A DNA stretch of 64,000 nt from Sipunculus nudus (Eukaryota > Annelida > Sipuncula > Golfingiida > Sipunculidae). The stretch spans positions 37,736,862 to 37,800,861 of the forward strand of contig CM049307.1 in assembly GCA_026874595.1 (NCBI GenBank), given 5' to 3'. The notes below the pieces were generated by a model. The model ran no database searches, was not told where the DNA came from, and saw only the letters and a list, made by a program, of their open reading frames with translations. How positions within the stretch are numbered: position 1 is the first letter of the stretch; every line of letters begins with the position of its first letter. Below, piece by piece: positions 1-13,724 of this stretch. The position numbers were made by a program, and so were the translations under genes.

Positions 1-381
1 CTGTCACAGTATTTAAGAAATAGAATAATTATAAAATCAGAGTCTGTGGTAATCAGTCTACATTTCACCAACTGTCAATCCCATTGATGGCAGTCCAGAT
101 TGGTTGCATGTAAAAACAGCCTCAGTTTCCATCTTTTGATTGGATTATTTCATTTAAACACTGTAAACACCAGCAAAATCAAAGATGGCTACTCATGCAG
201 GGACACATGTTATATGTCAGATCAATGGAAAGAGTCTGAAGAGAAGTAAAAGTTGAATTTGGGAATAAAATTGTGATTGCCATATCAGGTTCTCATGCTT
301 TCTATTAAATCATGAAATAATAAAGATTTTAGGAAAATAATCCACAAAAGACAGGTGTTTACAGTTAATGGGACAGAGTAG

Positions 382-440
<59 letters not shown>

Positions 441-2420
441 TATTTAGCAGACTCCATTAAAACTGCTTTGTTATTGATTACAGTACAGTAACCATTAGTG
501 GACTACATTTTGTTATTTCTTCCCTTAAAGACTTCATTGTTTCCTTATCTAACTCTCTTCTATACATAAATTTGTATAGTTGCTTGTCTTGAATAATCTA
601 GTGCTGTACTTAATGTTCTTTCACTTTTGAGTTATGGATGTGTGGCACATATTTTTTTGGTGTTTTTAATATTCTGCATTGCGCTGCTATGATTGCTTGA
701 GTCTGTGTTTTCCTAGTCCAAAATGTGATGCACTTTTAACCCCCCTCCCCCCAAACCTGCGGCTGATAAACTAATAAAGTACCATTGGTCAAAAACGTCG
801 GCTTGATCATTTGATCATGATCTTTGTGGTCTTTTTGATGGGTAACATATTCTAGTGATCATACAGGTCTTACTTAAGTAGAAGAATAGGTTATATGTAT
901 CAAGGTCGTCCGGAATAAAAAAAAACAAAATGTTGTTCTATTTTTTTCTTTTTGAATGGTCCAAATTCTAGAACTTTCAGTTTCCCTTGAACCTCTATCA
1001 AAGATATCAGTCTTATACATTAACAGGTAAATAAATCAGAACTAGCTATATTGCATATGACACTTTTAGAAAGAAATTTTGTTGTAAAAATGGTTTGCTG
1101 CAAATTTATGGGATAAAGAATCACCTGTAAATGAAATATTTGCTAAATACAGAATGGTCATTACATGAACAACTGCACCTTCAGATTGACCCATGAAAAA
1201 ATAGTTAACTGATTGTCCACCAGATGTCAGCACTGCATGTGCTTCAGCTTTTGAACCATTCCTATGACTGAGGACTTTCTGTGTTCGATGGGTTTACATT
1301 TCGATATTTGTCTGTCAGTCAGAAAACCAAAACCAAACTACATATTTGTTTCTGAATTATATGTGATGTAATTTTTATCATATTTCATTCAAGTTTCACT
1401 CAGTATATCCTTAAAGCATGTAATGTCAGGGAATTAGGTCAAGCATAAATAGAAGTGTATGGTCTGTTGATTTTTCCCCCATGTCCAAAAAGTGTGTCAT
1501 TCTGGTGATTTGGGATAATGGCTCTGTGTTTTAAATTATCCATCATCTCAGCAGAGTGTTGTAGGGTGATCCGTAAACAATTTATATGGAAAGTGATATC
1601 TAATAAAAAAACATAACTGATATCCATTTCTAATTCAGTTGACAGGTGAACCAGTTGGGTAACTGCACTTTATTAGGTTTTTGTCACACTTGTTGTTTTT
1701 TTTTTTTTTTAATATTTTTTTTTCATATATTTAGCATTTAAAAACAACATTTCATATTCCACATGATATACATATAAAATATAAATTTAGGCCACTGCAG
1801 AATAAGATGGCAAGTGTGTTTATGGATATCCTTACTTCATGTTAGGTTTTGATAATATTTCTTCATATTTGCTTTTTTATGATTTTTTTTATTTTTACAA
1901 ATTATTAAATCTTTAACATAAGCCATAAAAATATGGGAAACAGTTGAGAAACTTACTTGTATGTTATCTTGTATAATACCAAATTCCATTTTGTTGATTA
2001 CTGTTTGTTTGTGCTTGTATCATCCTTATTTTTATTCTATACTTTTACGGTTAATAGGTCCAAGTGGGTGACAAATGGCATGTAATTGTTCATTTGTCTT
2101 GGCTTTAATCTGTTATCATGCCCTGTGAGCATCTTTGATACATTTTAATGCCAAGTTTATTAGCAAAACTAGAGCAAGAGACTACAGTAGTTAATAAGAA
2201 ATGGAGATTTGAACAGAACAATATATTTCTAGGAATCATCATTTGATATAACTGTAAGAGACTGATTCTGTTAGCTGCTGATTAAGCCATCTTGTCACAC
2301 ATCCTTCATATTTTTTTTGTTTGGTTGGAGTAACAGCCTCAGTTTTTCAGTGCTTACTTAACTAAGTAGTATGTACTACGTCTGCAAAATTTAGGTGTCT
2401 GTGTACATGACCAGAGCTTA
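1..2420. other. Unassigned AT-rich sequence, probably upstream intron of the pyrophosphatase gene
   Basis: No exon, RNA gene or recognisable transposon was found. Frames are short and stop-rich on both strands. Contents are a (AT)n tract near 388-442, T-rich runs around 1690-1730 and 1870-1900, and ordinary AT-rich sequence. The first visible pyrophosphatase exon begins mid-codon at 18133, so at least one coding exon lies further upstream. None was found here, so this stretch is inferred to be intron. Confidence 0.5.
388..442. repeat. (AT)n microsatellite
   Basis: A nearly perfect AT dinucleotide run of about 50 bases with one interruption near its right end. Confidence 0.95.
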
Positions 2421-2424
2421 CATG

Positions 2425-2698
2425 TGATCATCCTGGCATCAACCAGGTATGGTGTACTGCTCCTGCGGGTCCTGAGTGTGTTTCATCCCCATTTCTGTGT
2501 CATAACACAGAGGAACCCCCGAAAGGGGCACTTGTTTGTGAGTGACACACGACTGTTTGGCACCGTCTCCCAAGTAACCCTGCAGAGCTGTTACCCAATG
2601 AAAAATTTCATTGCTCCTCAGGCTAAGATTCAAACTTATGATATCCTGGCTTTGAGCTGTGTGCTTTTACATTAATTCCTCTGGACCACAGAAACCGT
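2425..2698 (-). mobile_element. tRNA-related SINE-like element, family A, minus-strand copy
   Basis: Read on the minus strand from 2698, this sequence aligns through most of its length with 51805-52080 on the plus strand. Both have a tRNA-like head with a box-B-like site (minus-strand AGTTTGAATCTTAG, 2623-2636), a stretch ending in GCTCTGCAGG, a central AGTGCCCCTTTCGGGG block (about 2512-2533) and a distal TGATGCCAGGATGAT stretch. The two short open frames covering it on opposite strands are shadows of the element. The tRNA origin rests on box B and position; box A is weak. This copy is diverged and presumably old. Confidence 0.6.
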
Positions 2699-3425
2699 TC
2701 ATAACCTCATCCTTCATTTTGAATTTACTTATATTAGGAAAAAAATAATTAAAACGTATGGTTCTATGGCACCACCTGCATCAATTTTAAACCCCCACAT
2801 CAAAATTTTTTATTTTGATTTTCATTTGGAAATTTACCAATTTTGAGCTCCAGCAGCTGGGACATTTCTTTCAAGAAGATAAAATAATACAATTTTGTTA
2901 AAAATTTCCTGTTTTGTAATGCTTTTGCTTGTTTACCAAAAAAAAGCTTATTATCATGCTTTTCCCTGATCATATGACATTTTTTTCTCAACATACAATG
3001 AAAGGTTAAAAAAAAAATTCCTTACAGTATTTTTTTCTATAGCTCCTTATTTAGACTTCCATGATTTCAACCAGATCTCCTCCAGTTATTCCCAGTATGG
3101 AAATTAACTAAAATGCTTAAATAAATGTCTGAGAACTTTTGGATAATATAGCCACATGTATATAAAAACCTGATACAGTTATACCCTGTAAGAAGGATTA
3201 ACTGTAATCCCAAAGTAACTGTCTCAGAACCTCTTGTTTGTGGGCCTTATGTATATAAAACAGTATATGTAAATCAACCTGCATTGATTCAAATTGGAGA
3301 GAAAGTTTTGTGTAAAATCTATTAAATTTTTTTTTTGTTTTAGTACTGCACAGTTATTGAACCACAGTTTCACAGCCTTGTAAAATATAAGAAAATATGT
3401 TATTTGAACTCAGGGGACAACAATT
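2699..3425. other. AT-rich intronic sequence, nothing recognised
   Basis: Only short stop-rich frames and homopolymer A/T runs are seen. Confidence 0.5.
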
Positions 3426-3427
3426 AA

Positions 3428-3545
3428 TACACCAAAAAATTTGCTGAGTTGAATGGGATTTGAATCGATACCTTTCATATTACAGTTTATAGTTTGTTAC
3501 TCCATCAGTAGTTCCTGTGTAATCAGTCACTCCATTCAGTTTGCT
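3428..3545 (-). mobile_element. Possible tRNA-derived SINE remnant
   Basis: On the minus strand a box-B-like ATTCAAATCCC lies about 55 bases downstream of a weak box-A-like stretch in a tRNA-sized arrangement. No second copy was found here and the tail is not clear, so this is tentative. Confidence 0.3.
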
Positions 3546-4059
3546 GCCTCTAAAAATGAATACCCTGTTGTTGTGGCACAAATGTATTTTGTATAAATAT
3601 CAAGTACATTGAAGCTTGCAGTTAAAAATATCAGTGCAGGAAAATGGTGCATTATATGGTTTATTTGATAGTCATAACTCACATTTTTTAAGGGTGAATT
3701 TCACACAAAACATTTCTTAAGAAAGAGTGGATGAATTGTTATGAAAATTGATATGACCAAAGATTTAGCATAGCTTGGCTTGAACAGAAGGCTGGTGGTT
3801 TCATCTTTAAATTTACTGATATAATGTTTTTGTGCAGCTTAATTCTTAGTGCTCCAACCTACTATCAATGAATGCAGTTTAATTCAGATAGTAAAAGTCA
3901 TATTGTACATGTACGTAAATATGGTACAGAAAATTAATCCTTTATAAATTTGATTATGAACTTTATGAGGAGTGAACTTGGCCTTGAATTTTTCCATATC
4001 TACTGAAAACCTTACAAAACAGTAAATCACAAAAGTAGGAGGGATTGCCTTGACATTTT

Positions 4060-4275
4060 ACATTTTGTGACTCCACCAGGGATTGCATACAGCTTTTAGC
4101 AGGTCTACTGGCATTGTAGGCACTCAGTGCAGCAGTGGTCTCTGGTTTTAGTCCCAGTGCAAGTTTATTTTCTTTATGAATGTTAAGGTAGGTAGTGATG
4201 TGAGCTCTGTTAAGTGCCCTCTGTCGTATATTTACAGTCATGGGTGTGTAAACACAGCCAGTTAAACGTCTATTG
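4060..4275 (+). mobile_element. Possible tRNA-derived SINE remnant
   Basis: On the plus strand GGTCTCTGGTTTTAGTCCC (around 4137-4155) resembles a box B with decayed CpG. It is preceded by a tRNA-length stretch and followed by a segment containing AGTGCCCTCTGTCG, a sort of block seen in invertebrate SINE bodies. A 126-codon minus-strand frame over this element is regarded as accidental. Confidence 0.3.
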
Positions 4276-5879
4276 TCAGCCTCCTCTGCTATATCAGCAT
4301 TGATTTCACTATCACCAAGTGTCCCCCAGCACCATATGATCAAATTCTCATGAATGTCAGCTCAGCTCAGAGTCCACAAATACCATTTGGCTTTCACCTT
4401 CACTGTTTGGACTACATATTTTTTAATTTGTGCCTTCTCTAAAAGATATTTGATATGGTCCTAAAAAAATTAAATGTTAATTTAAATTATTTACAATTTA
4501 GCAGGGTTGCATTAAATACAAGGACAATAATCAGGTTATAAACACATCTATTTTTAGAATATCATTCCACCTGTTGTCTTAAAATTATAATTGCACCTAC
4601 CATCCCTAATTATAAAAAATACAGCTGTATTCATTATGCATTGATTTACACCAGTCATTTTCAGATCATGGTTGCACCTACTGTCTTCAAATATGTAAAA
4701 AAAAAACAACTATTTTCAGATTATTAATCAGTTATCTTCAGGTTATAATTAGACCTACCATCATCAGATTATAAATAGATCTATTATTTTCATATATCAA
4801 TTAAGGCCACCAACTTGGGAGTAAAATGGTGTTTGTTATATTCACATAATTACATCATGTACCTTCAGATGATCACATCTTCAGTTTTTTTAATTATTCT
4901 TAGTTAGATAATATTTATTCTTTTTAATATATTTATATATATGATTGATAAAAATCAATTACAAGAAAGTGGTATGCTTTTATAGTGAAAAGTCATATCA
5001 GCATTAGTTTTGAACTTTGTGTACTGTAACATAAATTGGAATTATTTTATTTTTTTTATACCAAAGGTTTTGAAATCAAGAGTAGATCAGATGTTCACCA
5101 TTTAATCTCAGCATCCGACTATAATTTATGGACGAGGGTGGGGTCATCACCAGGGTGTTCCTCCAGTTTCTACTTGCCCACAAAGCTCTCTCCACAGACA
5201 GATCCCCACCTTGAGACTGTCTTTTGAACACTCCCCTGTCATATTCCCAAGCTCTAATCAAACCCTCACTTCCTAAATATTTTGAAAGGGCTTATGGGGA
5301 CTTGCATGACTAAAACCCAGAGGTCACTAGTTGCATGTTGGAATTATGTGTACACCACTGGTAACTATAAGAAAATTGTCAAAAAAAATTTAAAAAGCCT
5401 CCTCAATTCTCACCTGCATCACTCTCAATGTGTCTTATTCATATATGTCTGTGTGACATCTTGTTTTTGGCAAACTAGTCAAAGATGGTGCTATGCAGTC
5501 TTAAATTCCTGATGCTGATAGTGTAGAATTATCAGTCCAAGATTAACATAATTTAACATCTCACAAATGAACTTTAAACTAAATGTCTTATTTCCTCTGA
5601 TTGTGTAAGTTTTATATGTAAATCATGTCTGCCCTGATCTAAACTTTATAATAATTTTCATTCATTTATATTTAATAATATGATATAATGTTTGTCGTAT
5701 ATTATAATAAATTATCCTTACTGAAAATCTCCTGTCCTTCAAAAGTTTCACAGACAAATATTCCAGGGGTTTTAAAAATTTCTTTTTTACATTTCCTCTG
5801 ATCAGTATCCCATTAGTCATTAGTACAGTAATTCATATGGTGTTTGTTTAGTGATTGCATGGCACAATGAAGGCTTCAG
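4276..5879. other. Intronic sequence, nothing firmly recognised
   Basis: AT-rich, with a more balanced patch at about 5090-5480 whose short open frames match no protein I know. That patch could be a decayed repeat. Confidence 0.4.
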
Positions 5880-7040
5880 TAGATCACAGCTGTTGATAGA
5901 CTTTGACTCTACTGTGTAGACGTAATCCGCTCGTAATCCGCTCGGATTTCACCACAGAGTAACAAGCATCTGGCTGACCCTTTGTATCCTGTTTATTCAA
6001 CCACCAAACTAACTCTACTAAATTTGACCTGAAAAATTTCTAACCTCACAGTTCCTAATAATCCTTCACAAAAAGGTGACTGGAAATTTTGTCAGCTATG
6101 TGTATCCATTCATTGGACCAAATATATATGAACATGTAATATTTCATCTATCATTTGCTATCAGTTTGATTAATCCACTACAGAGGGGCCACCCAACTTG
6201 TTAAAGCTCGTGTTACGCACATACCACACTCTCTGACCTGCCCGCTGAGATTAAGGGGATCACATGGCATTGATGGTGATGTTCAGAATGTTTGTAGAAG
6301 GTTTTATGAATGGGTACAACTGATAAAGACCTGGAACCCCATGCTAGATCAGCACCTGTGTTACAAGGTTGGTGGCCAGAATAGTTGACACGCTAACTGA
6401 TAGATGGCAGCACTGGGCTGAGCAGCCACTCTTGCATGTTGCCCAGCAGTCTCACAGGAAGAAGCTTGTACACTGTTACAAATCAAATTTGTCTATTGTT
6501 TGTCGAGTAATAATGCTCCTATTTGATCTGTGTAGCCTGATTTAGACCAGGCCAGACCCTTGCCACTTGACAGGGCGGGGAATAATGACTCTCTAATCCC
6601 CACAAGAATAGCCCCCATGCTAAGCAGAATAGCCATTCAATATGGCAGAGACAATTAAATTCATAGGTCAGAAATTTAATAAGGTCCAGGGGAACTGGGG
6701 CCTTGTGAGGGCAGTAATGCACAAATAAGGCATGGTCTTTCATGTCTGATAGGGCCCTAATGGATCAAATGAATAGGCACAGGGAGGCTCAGCTAAATCA
6801 AAGGACACCAGGTTTCAATGGTGTCGCCATCTCGCCAGTCATCATCCACAATGGGGAGGCTGGTTGCGCTGCCGGAGGCATTTTGATGCTCTCACCTCAC
6901 TGAATCAGAGTTTAGGGAAACGTTGTGTCAGAGCCAGCTACCTGCCACCAGGGGTTCGCAATTATAGTCCAGAATCCGTGATCGGCTGAAATGTCATGGC
7001 TTTTATGGCCCGTGTCACCACTGGCAGGGGTAACATGCAG
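5880..7040. promoter_or_regulatory. Putative conserved non-coding (enhancer-like) island 1
   Basis: Composition shifts from AT-rich to balanced without a supporting coding frame or a tandem or dispersed repeat. The patch has a near-duplicate GTAATCCGCTC pair at about 5921-5942 and the stretch 6520-6900, where complex non-repetitive sequence includes AATAATGACTCTCTAATCCCC and CAATTAAATTCATAGGTCA. Such islands inside the introns of a housekeeping gene often prove to be distal enhancers. This is inferred from composition and motif texture only; no alignment was possible. Confidence 0.35.
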
Positions 7041-7700
7041 TCCAGCTTTACAAAGTTTCTTTCTCAACTTTACCTCATTTGCATGATTGTGATGCTGTGA
7101 AGTTTGTCTGTATAGACATATATGTTATAATGTCAAATAAAAAAAAAACTTCAGTTTTCTGTCCATCTAACATGCATTTTCAAGGCAAACTATTTGTATA
7201 CTCTTTTTTTTTCACCCTCAGATTCAGCCTATTTTGCCTTGTACCTGTACATTGTCTATGGATAAATGTAGAAAGGGTAAAGAAAGACAGCTTTATTCTA
7301 CAGTTAAAAAAATTTAATGCATGATCTGGAAATAATAATTATCCAGCAACACATGTGAAACCAGTGGAAAACACGCCATCATACTGTGGTTGTATTCAAG
7401 AAACTCTTGACTGGTAGACAAGCATAATGTCATTTCACTGTTAATATCTGCCAAGAATCCTTTTCGTTACTGGAACTTGGAAGATTCTCTCTCAGATGCA
7501 TCATTTGAATATATATAATACAGGAGCAATGTATATTTTAAGATCTGTCAACTTTTTTCAATGATAGAAACTATTTTTTTTCAATGATAGAAATTGGTAA
7601 GACTGAACATTCATAGCAATAAAAGTTTGTTCAGATATGCCTCCCCCTCTCTTCCAGACAATGCTTGACGATTAGTTTCATGTTATTGGGAGATTTTCTG
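7041..7700. other. AT-rich intronic sequence, nothing recognised
   Basis: T-rich tracts and a short direct repeat of TTTTTTCAATGATAGAAA (about 7553-7592). No gene or transposon signature. Confidence 0.5.
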
Positions 7701-9000
7701 AACAGCTTAGCATGGTAAAGTCAGATTTTTTCATCAGGCCCTGCTGCTGAAGTTTCCTCAGTTTAATGGAATTGTAAGTTGGTCCATTTGCCAAAATGTG
7801 ACATAAGACAATATGTCAGGATACAGCCTGGTTGATGCATAGCCACCTTTCCACCCTTCAGATCCCAGCAAATTTCTAGTCCTCAGGCAGATGGGTAGTT
7901 ATTGAAATAGACAGGTTAGTAAGAATGCAAAATGGAGCCTCAGCATTACCGCTTGATTAAACAATTAAGTGCAAGTTATTGCTTTGTCATTTGTTTCTGA
8001 TAGAGTGTATTTTTAATTACCCGCCTTGCTGTCTGTGGATGAGCCTTTGTTAAAGTATGGTATTCCAGCCTGATTTTGTCAATATGATAGCTGTCTCATA
8101 TCGGAGGTCTGATAACAAATGGCGTATTTTCCGCTGCCCAAGGGGACAGAAACATTTGTAATGATCGGAGAGTATGAGCTGGGAAAGTCCGGAGAGTATC
8201 ACCTGGGCACAACTTGGTATTTCAGTTTGATTTTGTGGCCGAACCAGGTGACATCACGGTGGGCCTGGCAACCATTTTGGTTAGGGTCAGGATCTTGGAG
8301 ATGTTGTGTGAGATATGTCACAGGGGTTTGACTAATGACTCAGAAAACTTGCCAAGTGTTGTTGGTGACTTGTGGTAGGGACGCTGCGACTTGCTTGACT
8401 ACCAAAGAACAAACCCACGGTCATTTATCTTACGCTGTCAAGAGAAACTACAAATTCATTGATTCTATTTGGCCGCCAGATAGTGATTGATCAAGCTCGA
8501 ATAAGAAAATTTATCCGAGCCTTTCTCATCCATCACGCAACTGGGGGAGGGCTGCTGTTAATCCGTGGGTTTTCCCCCCCAATCCCTTAGTAATGGAGTG
8601 ATTTTCGTCCCCAAGTATTCGCACCCTGACTCGGCTTTCTATCTATTTTTTGTCATGAATATTTGCTAACGAGCTTGTTCATTGTGCACGCTGAATTTTA
8701 TGGCATTGTCTGTTGCTGTAGCGGAGGCAGACATCCTTTGTATTAATCAAGACTCATTTGATTTCCCATCATCTTCATTAATTCGTACCACCCCTAAGAT
8801 TCCCGAGCGGGATGTGGCTCTTTGAGAATTTGCAGCAGCGTTTAGAAACCCATTGCTGGGTCGTCTTACCCCATATTTGACATTTGAAGGGAGAATTTGA
8901 ATCTTTCAAGATTAATTGAACGGCTGGGCAAGTTGTCTGGATCATAGATTATTTGTATTTGATTTCATATATTTTTCTCGGATGACATAATTGTTAATTT
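7700..9000. promoter_or_regulatory. Putative conserved non-coding (enhancer-like) island 2
   Basis: A 1.3-kb patch of complex, balanced sequence. It contains GATTAAACAATTAAGTGCAA near 7953, CCAGGTGACATCACGG near 8246, TTTGTATTAATCAAGACTCA near 8738 and TTCATTAATTCGTACC near 8773. Sites of the TAAT/ATTA homeodomain class are frequent and no repeat copy is visible elsewhere in the window. The 70-codon frame at 8119-8331 resembles no known protein and is not taken as coding. Regulatory function is inference. Confidence 0.35.
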
Positions 9001-11740
9001 TTCTGTGTTATGGTACTTTCCCCGTCTTTTCCATCTTTATAAAAATACCCTGAAAGGGTGTCATTTCCCAACACACGAACCACTTTACCTGGTAATCCCA
9101 GAATCGTGTGTAGATTTAACATCAGAAATAACATCTGATGTAAAACCCATTATGTTATTTGTCTGGAGCCTGTACTGTAACCTAGTTACATTAAACATTT
9201 ACTTCCACATAAAACCAATAAACCATGTTTATCGCATGGATTATTGCTGAGTGTTTTGTCTTCTTTAATTCCTGAAGCACTTGTAAATATTCCAGGTTGG
9301 GAGTAGACATTTATGTGAATTTAACCAACCATCATGTGTGTTTGTGCATGTAACACTATGTGTGAGGAATGGTATATGTATATCTAGGTATCATTTGTGT
9401 TTAAAAATGGTTACATTACTGTTTTTTTGGACTTCAAAATGTTTTATACAGTCCATTAGAATGGGCACCACAAACCTTTCATCATCATTGTATAATTGAA
9501 CTAATCTTTGTTAATTTAATTACTCTTTGCAATGTTTTGTACCTAAGAAGTGAAGAGAATATAATACAAACATTCATTTATATGGATCCTCTTACAATTA
9601 AAATGATTCAGAACCATCCATGTTTTCACTCTAATTTTGGGAATACAGATTGCAGTGATTGCTATTAGTTTGGTATTTTTTTATTGTAATACTTTGGTAA
9701 CACTATCCTTGTATTTTAACTAAGGGAAATTCAGCCACCATGAAAGTTTGGATTTTGGCATTAAGGACTGGGACTTGAAGATCATGATTTATGGTCTTGT
9801 AAGTGAAGTTAACCTTCAAAGAGGATCCTAAAACCATTGCCAGCTGCTTCAAAGTTCAAAAAAGAAGTTTTTGTCTTAGTTTTACTTTCAGTCTGAATCA
9901 AAGTTTACCCTGTGTTTGGTAGACATTGCTTCACAATGCTTTGGCACACACACAAAAAAAGAAGTTTGTACAAGGGATGTTTATATTTCATTTACACAAA
10001 TTCTTTTCAGAATAGTCCACCCCTGCTTATTTCATTGCCTGATAAAAAACCCTTGTTCTCAAGACCTGAAAATTGCAGTTTTCTTGATAATATTTTCATC
10101 TTGAATCTATCTTATGAAATAAAGAAGTGGTAATACCATCACCTATTACAACATCAACCATGTAAATGTAAAATATAACCCACTCAGAACACAGAGAGCT
10201 TAGCATGACTCACACCAGAATCATGACATTGTGAAAAAAAAACAGCCCAAGATGGGCCTGTTACCCAAAATTAAGAAAACAGTTATCAGATTTGGTTTAT
10301 ATTCTTAAGATTTATTGTAAGAATAATGCTTGTGGGAAATTTAAATGAGGGAAACTTAAAATGAGGATATAGCTTATTTTGCTATTTCCATTTGACCAGG
10401 TCACCCTTACTTGTACTGAAGTCAAATCATGAAGAATTTCTCCTACACATCTAAAAAGGAACCTTTTACTGTTGCTAAGCATTAAGATTCCCTTTTTTTG
10501 GCCTTGACATTTTTTATGTTGTCTTGACAACCATTGGTGTATATTTTTTATGCAGTTGTTGACCTTGACATTGAAGCTGCTTTCTTTTCATTCATTGATC
10601 ATCTAAGTTGCTGTTTCAGGCATGACCTTGACCCTTTTTTCATGGCAACATGACTAAAAATCATGACCATCTATTGTGAAGAGATGAGCATAATCACTCA
10701 AAACCAGTATTGGTTTAATTTTGTGTTAATGATTAGGAACAGTGGCATAACTTATAACTTTTGGTTAGAACAAGAATTGTGGTTTGGTACTGGCTAATGA
10801 CTGCCAGCCCAGATATTTTATTGTTGTTATAAACTTTATACTCATCATCTGTTAAATACCTCTCTTGAAGATAATTTATTTTTATTCCTGTGTTTAAAGC
10901 CTAGTATCCTATAAACCATTGTTTACTGAAACAGGAGTAATATCCAAATTATATAACCATTACTCTATTTATACAGATGCTGTGACACATACATTCAGTT
11001 ATTTCTGTACTATTTCCTGCTCAGGATTTATATTTTCACTTAATGATTTTATCATGGGATGTTGTATTATCCATATTTTCTTTGCCGTTCCACATCCTTG
11101 CCACCTTCCAGAAATTCTTAGGTGTATAACTTTTAAATAACCATACAGCATACAGTCGAACAAATTAACAGGCATGGTCAGGTTTAATCAACTTTTGTTT
11201 ACAAAGTATAGAGGAATGTTGCAATACACCATGTACAAACGTCTCTAATGCTCTTATTTTACCAAATCAGTTGAGGTTTTATGTATAGAGAATTGAGAAT
11301 ATGAATCATTAGTTTTTTTCTATCACACAATAGCTTTAGTTAAGGAATTTTTTTTTCATTCAACATGAAGCCAGCTTTCTTATTATTATATATAACTGCA
11401 CAGAAATAATAGAAATATAGATATAACTGATGTTTATCAAAAGTACGATTTCTCATGAAACTCATTTTTTTTCAATTGATTAAAAGACAGACCATTCAGA
11501 ATATTTGGAATATCAGCACTGACATTTATATTTATTAAATATATCTCTAATTGATCAACCTGAGAATATTTTTTCCCTAATGAATTTTCAAAAACCATTC
11601 AAGTGGAGGTCTATTTTTTATGGCTGATGACATTTCATGTTTTAAATGAAACCAGATAGTGAGTTGGGATTTTTTTTCTGCTTTTTTATTGTAGTGGAAA
11701 TTCCTATGGAAGAGTAGAGAATATAATGTGATATTTGATG
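9001..11740. other. AT-rich intronic sequence with traces of TGACCTTGAC-type repeat
   Basis: Mostly low-complexity AT-rich DNA. Around 10390-10640 there are several fragments of the CCTTGAC motif (for example GTTGACCTTGACATTGAAGC near 10559 and CATGACCTTGACCC near 10621), a decayed copy of the repeat class that is clearer at 20.9, 30.5 and 54.3 kb. No gene was recognised. Confidence 0.5.
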
Positions 11741-11749
11741 AAAAGTAAG

Positions 11750-12600
11750 ACAGAGTGACTGATGGTCTGTCAGGCCGGCTGTGACAAGCAGTGATGTAGT
11801 GTGGGGAGTGTTTCTATACCGTGGCTACAATAGATATTGTAGAGGGGTGCCCACCCTGTCACCTTCATGGCCATTACTGAAAGTAAAAGTGTTCAGCTTT
11901 ATCATCACCACCTTATGAATACAGAGGATGTATCTTTCAGTGTGCATAAAGAACAAATTCTACCTCAAGTGCTCTCACAAGTCCTTACGGCATAGTGGGA
12001 GAAAGCCATTGTTTGTGGTGGCTGCCAGCTGTAGTTCTCTGGCAAACCTGTGCTGACCTCTGTTGGGGTAAAGGGTTAGCGTTTTACCCCTTTTGGTTGA
12101 CCTGTGTTGGGGTTTAAAAAACCTGTACCAGATACCATATGTATATTTGTTGTATATATACCATAGATATACCAATAACTTGTCATGTTAATGAGAGGAC
12201 AGGCGTCGGGAACACAACCGCTATGTTAATATGATGCATGCATATAAACAAACGGTTAGAAGGGGTAGCCCCCAAGTTTATTTATCCCGTCACATGCCAT
12301 TTCTTTTGACTATGCAGCCCACGGCAGCGATGACAGGCCCAGGTTGTAATGAGCTGCCATAAAAATGTAAAGGAGCCCTAAGAAAAAGAGATATTGTTGA
12401 TGACACATCTCAGCTGAATGCTGCGGTGAAGTACCCAAGGAACTAGCAATTGGCTGCCCCCTTTTATCACCCGCTTCTAGTCACCTAAATTCCCCTCACA
12501 GCTGGCAAAATATTTTGATCATTTAGTACTTGATGGCGAGTTAAAAAGCCTAAGTGTTTGTAAGTGAAGGGCCTCTTAAATGAAAAGCTGTGTACCACTT
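11750..12600. promoter_or_regulatory. Putative conserved non-coding (enhancer-like) island 3
   Basis: Complex balanced sequence between two AT-rich stretches. Notable segments are CATGGCCATTACTGA near 11867, CCCGTCACATGCCATTTCTT near 12286, GGTTGTAATGAGCTGCCATA near 12342 and TAGTACTTGATGGCGAG near 12524. It has no long frame, no repeat copies and no splice-bounded exon candidate. Regulatory role inferred. Confidence 0.35.
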
Positions 12601-13249
12601 CTTTGTATATTTGGAATACACAATGGTAAAAAAAAATATGATTTGTTTTTACTCTTGTGGCATTTAATACATTTGAAAAATTTTATAGATGAAAATAAAA
12701 CACAAATTGAATTAATATCAACATAATATTATGGGCACTTCAACCAGAGGACATTTTATCATATAAACTGGCAATGTTATGTAATTATTTTTTGCTTAAT
12801 CATAAGATTTTAAGTCATTTAAGGATCTGTAACTAAATACAAAAATTCAATTTGATATAATAATTATATAAAAACTGAAAAGTAAATTAAAAGGATTTCC
12901 AAACTCTTTATAATATTAAATGAACCCTTTTTATTTGGAATAAAAAATTCCAAAAATGGTTAATATGTGATACAAATTTGTAATTAGAACATCAAATTAA
13001 TTTTCTGATTCATCAAATTAAATTCAAAGATTTACAAGCAACCATTATTCAGATTCAAAGGAAATTGATTAGATAGAAATCAAATATATAATACATTTAA
13101 ATTATTCATAAATAAGAAAAAAGGAATTAGAGACCTGCAAAAAAAGGAATTAGAAAAAAAAATAGGAAAACTATTAGGAAAATAGTAATAATTAAAAAAA
13201 TGACTGATTGTAATTAATCAGTTTATATAAGCCAAAGGTGCATCTTAGT
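12601..13249. other. Very AT-rich intronic sequence
   Basis: Short A- and T-rich runs including a near-repeat of AAAAAAGGAATTAGA (13118-13155). No gene or mobile element recognised. Confidence 0.6.
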
Positions 13250-13560
13250 CATTTATTTGTTGGCCACCCACAGGGAAGGGGGGATGTTCTTGGCAGCTCT
13301 GTTGTGAAACATTACCCGGTATCCAGATGACAAGACTGGTGACAGAAAAGAAAACGGTCCACTGGACCCATGCTCAAAATACTGTGCACATACTTATGCC
13401 CCACACACAAATAATATGCCTGGGACCCTTATGAGAAGTGGCACCCCCTCCCAGTACCCCTAATGTCAAGTGCCTTTGTGCATTGTCCCTTCTCAAGTGG
13501 TTCCCGGGGGCTGAATCAATGATTCCAGGATAACACTAGTTTGTTTTTTAAGATGATCTA
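13250..13560. promoter_or_regulatory. Small putative conserved non-coding island 4
   Basis: A 300-base patch with balanced composition (GTTGGCCACCCACAGGGAAG near 13259, AAACATTACCCGGTATCCAG near 13307) between AT-rich DNA and a tandem array, without coding frame. Confidence 0.25.
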
Positions 13561-13724
13561 GATCGTGTCCAGATAGCTTAGACTGTTAATGAAATGATAT
13601 CTGGTTGGTTGAGGATGTTGATACATTGGTATTCATTGATCTGGTAGATAGACCAGTGACCCTGCTTTTTACATGTCATAACAGTTACAGAGACAGTATT
13701 TTGAGTTGTTTGACACTATGGATA

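Noticed and set aside
3963-4343. 126-codon minus-strand frame
   Set aside because: It overlaps a probable SINE remnant and has no similarity to any protein I know.
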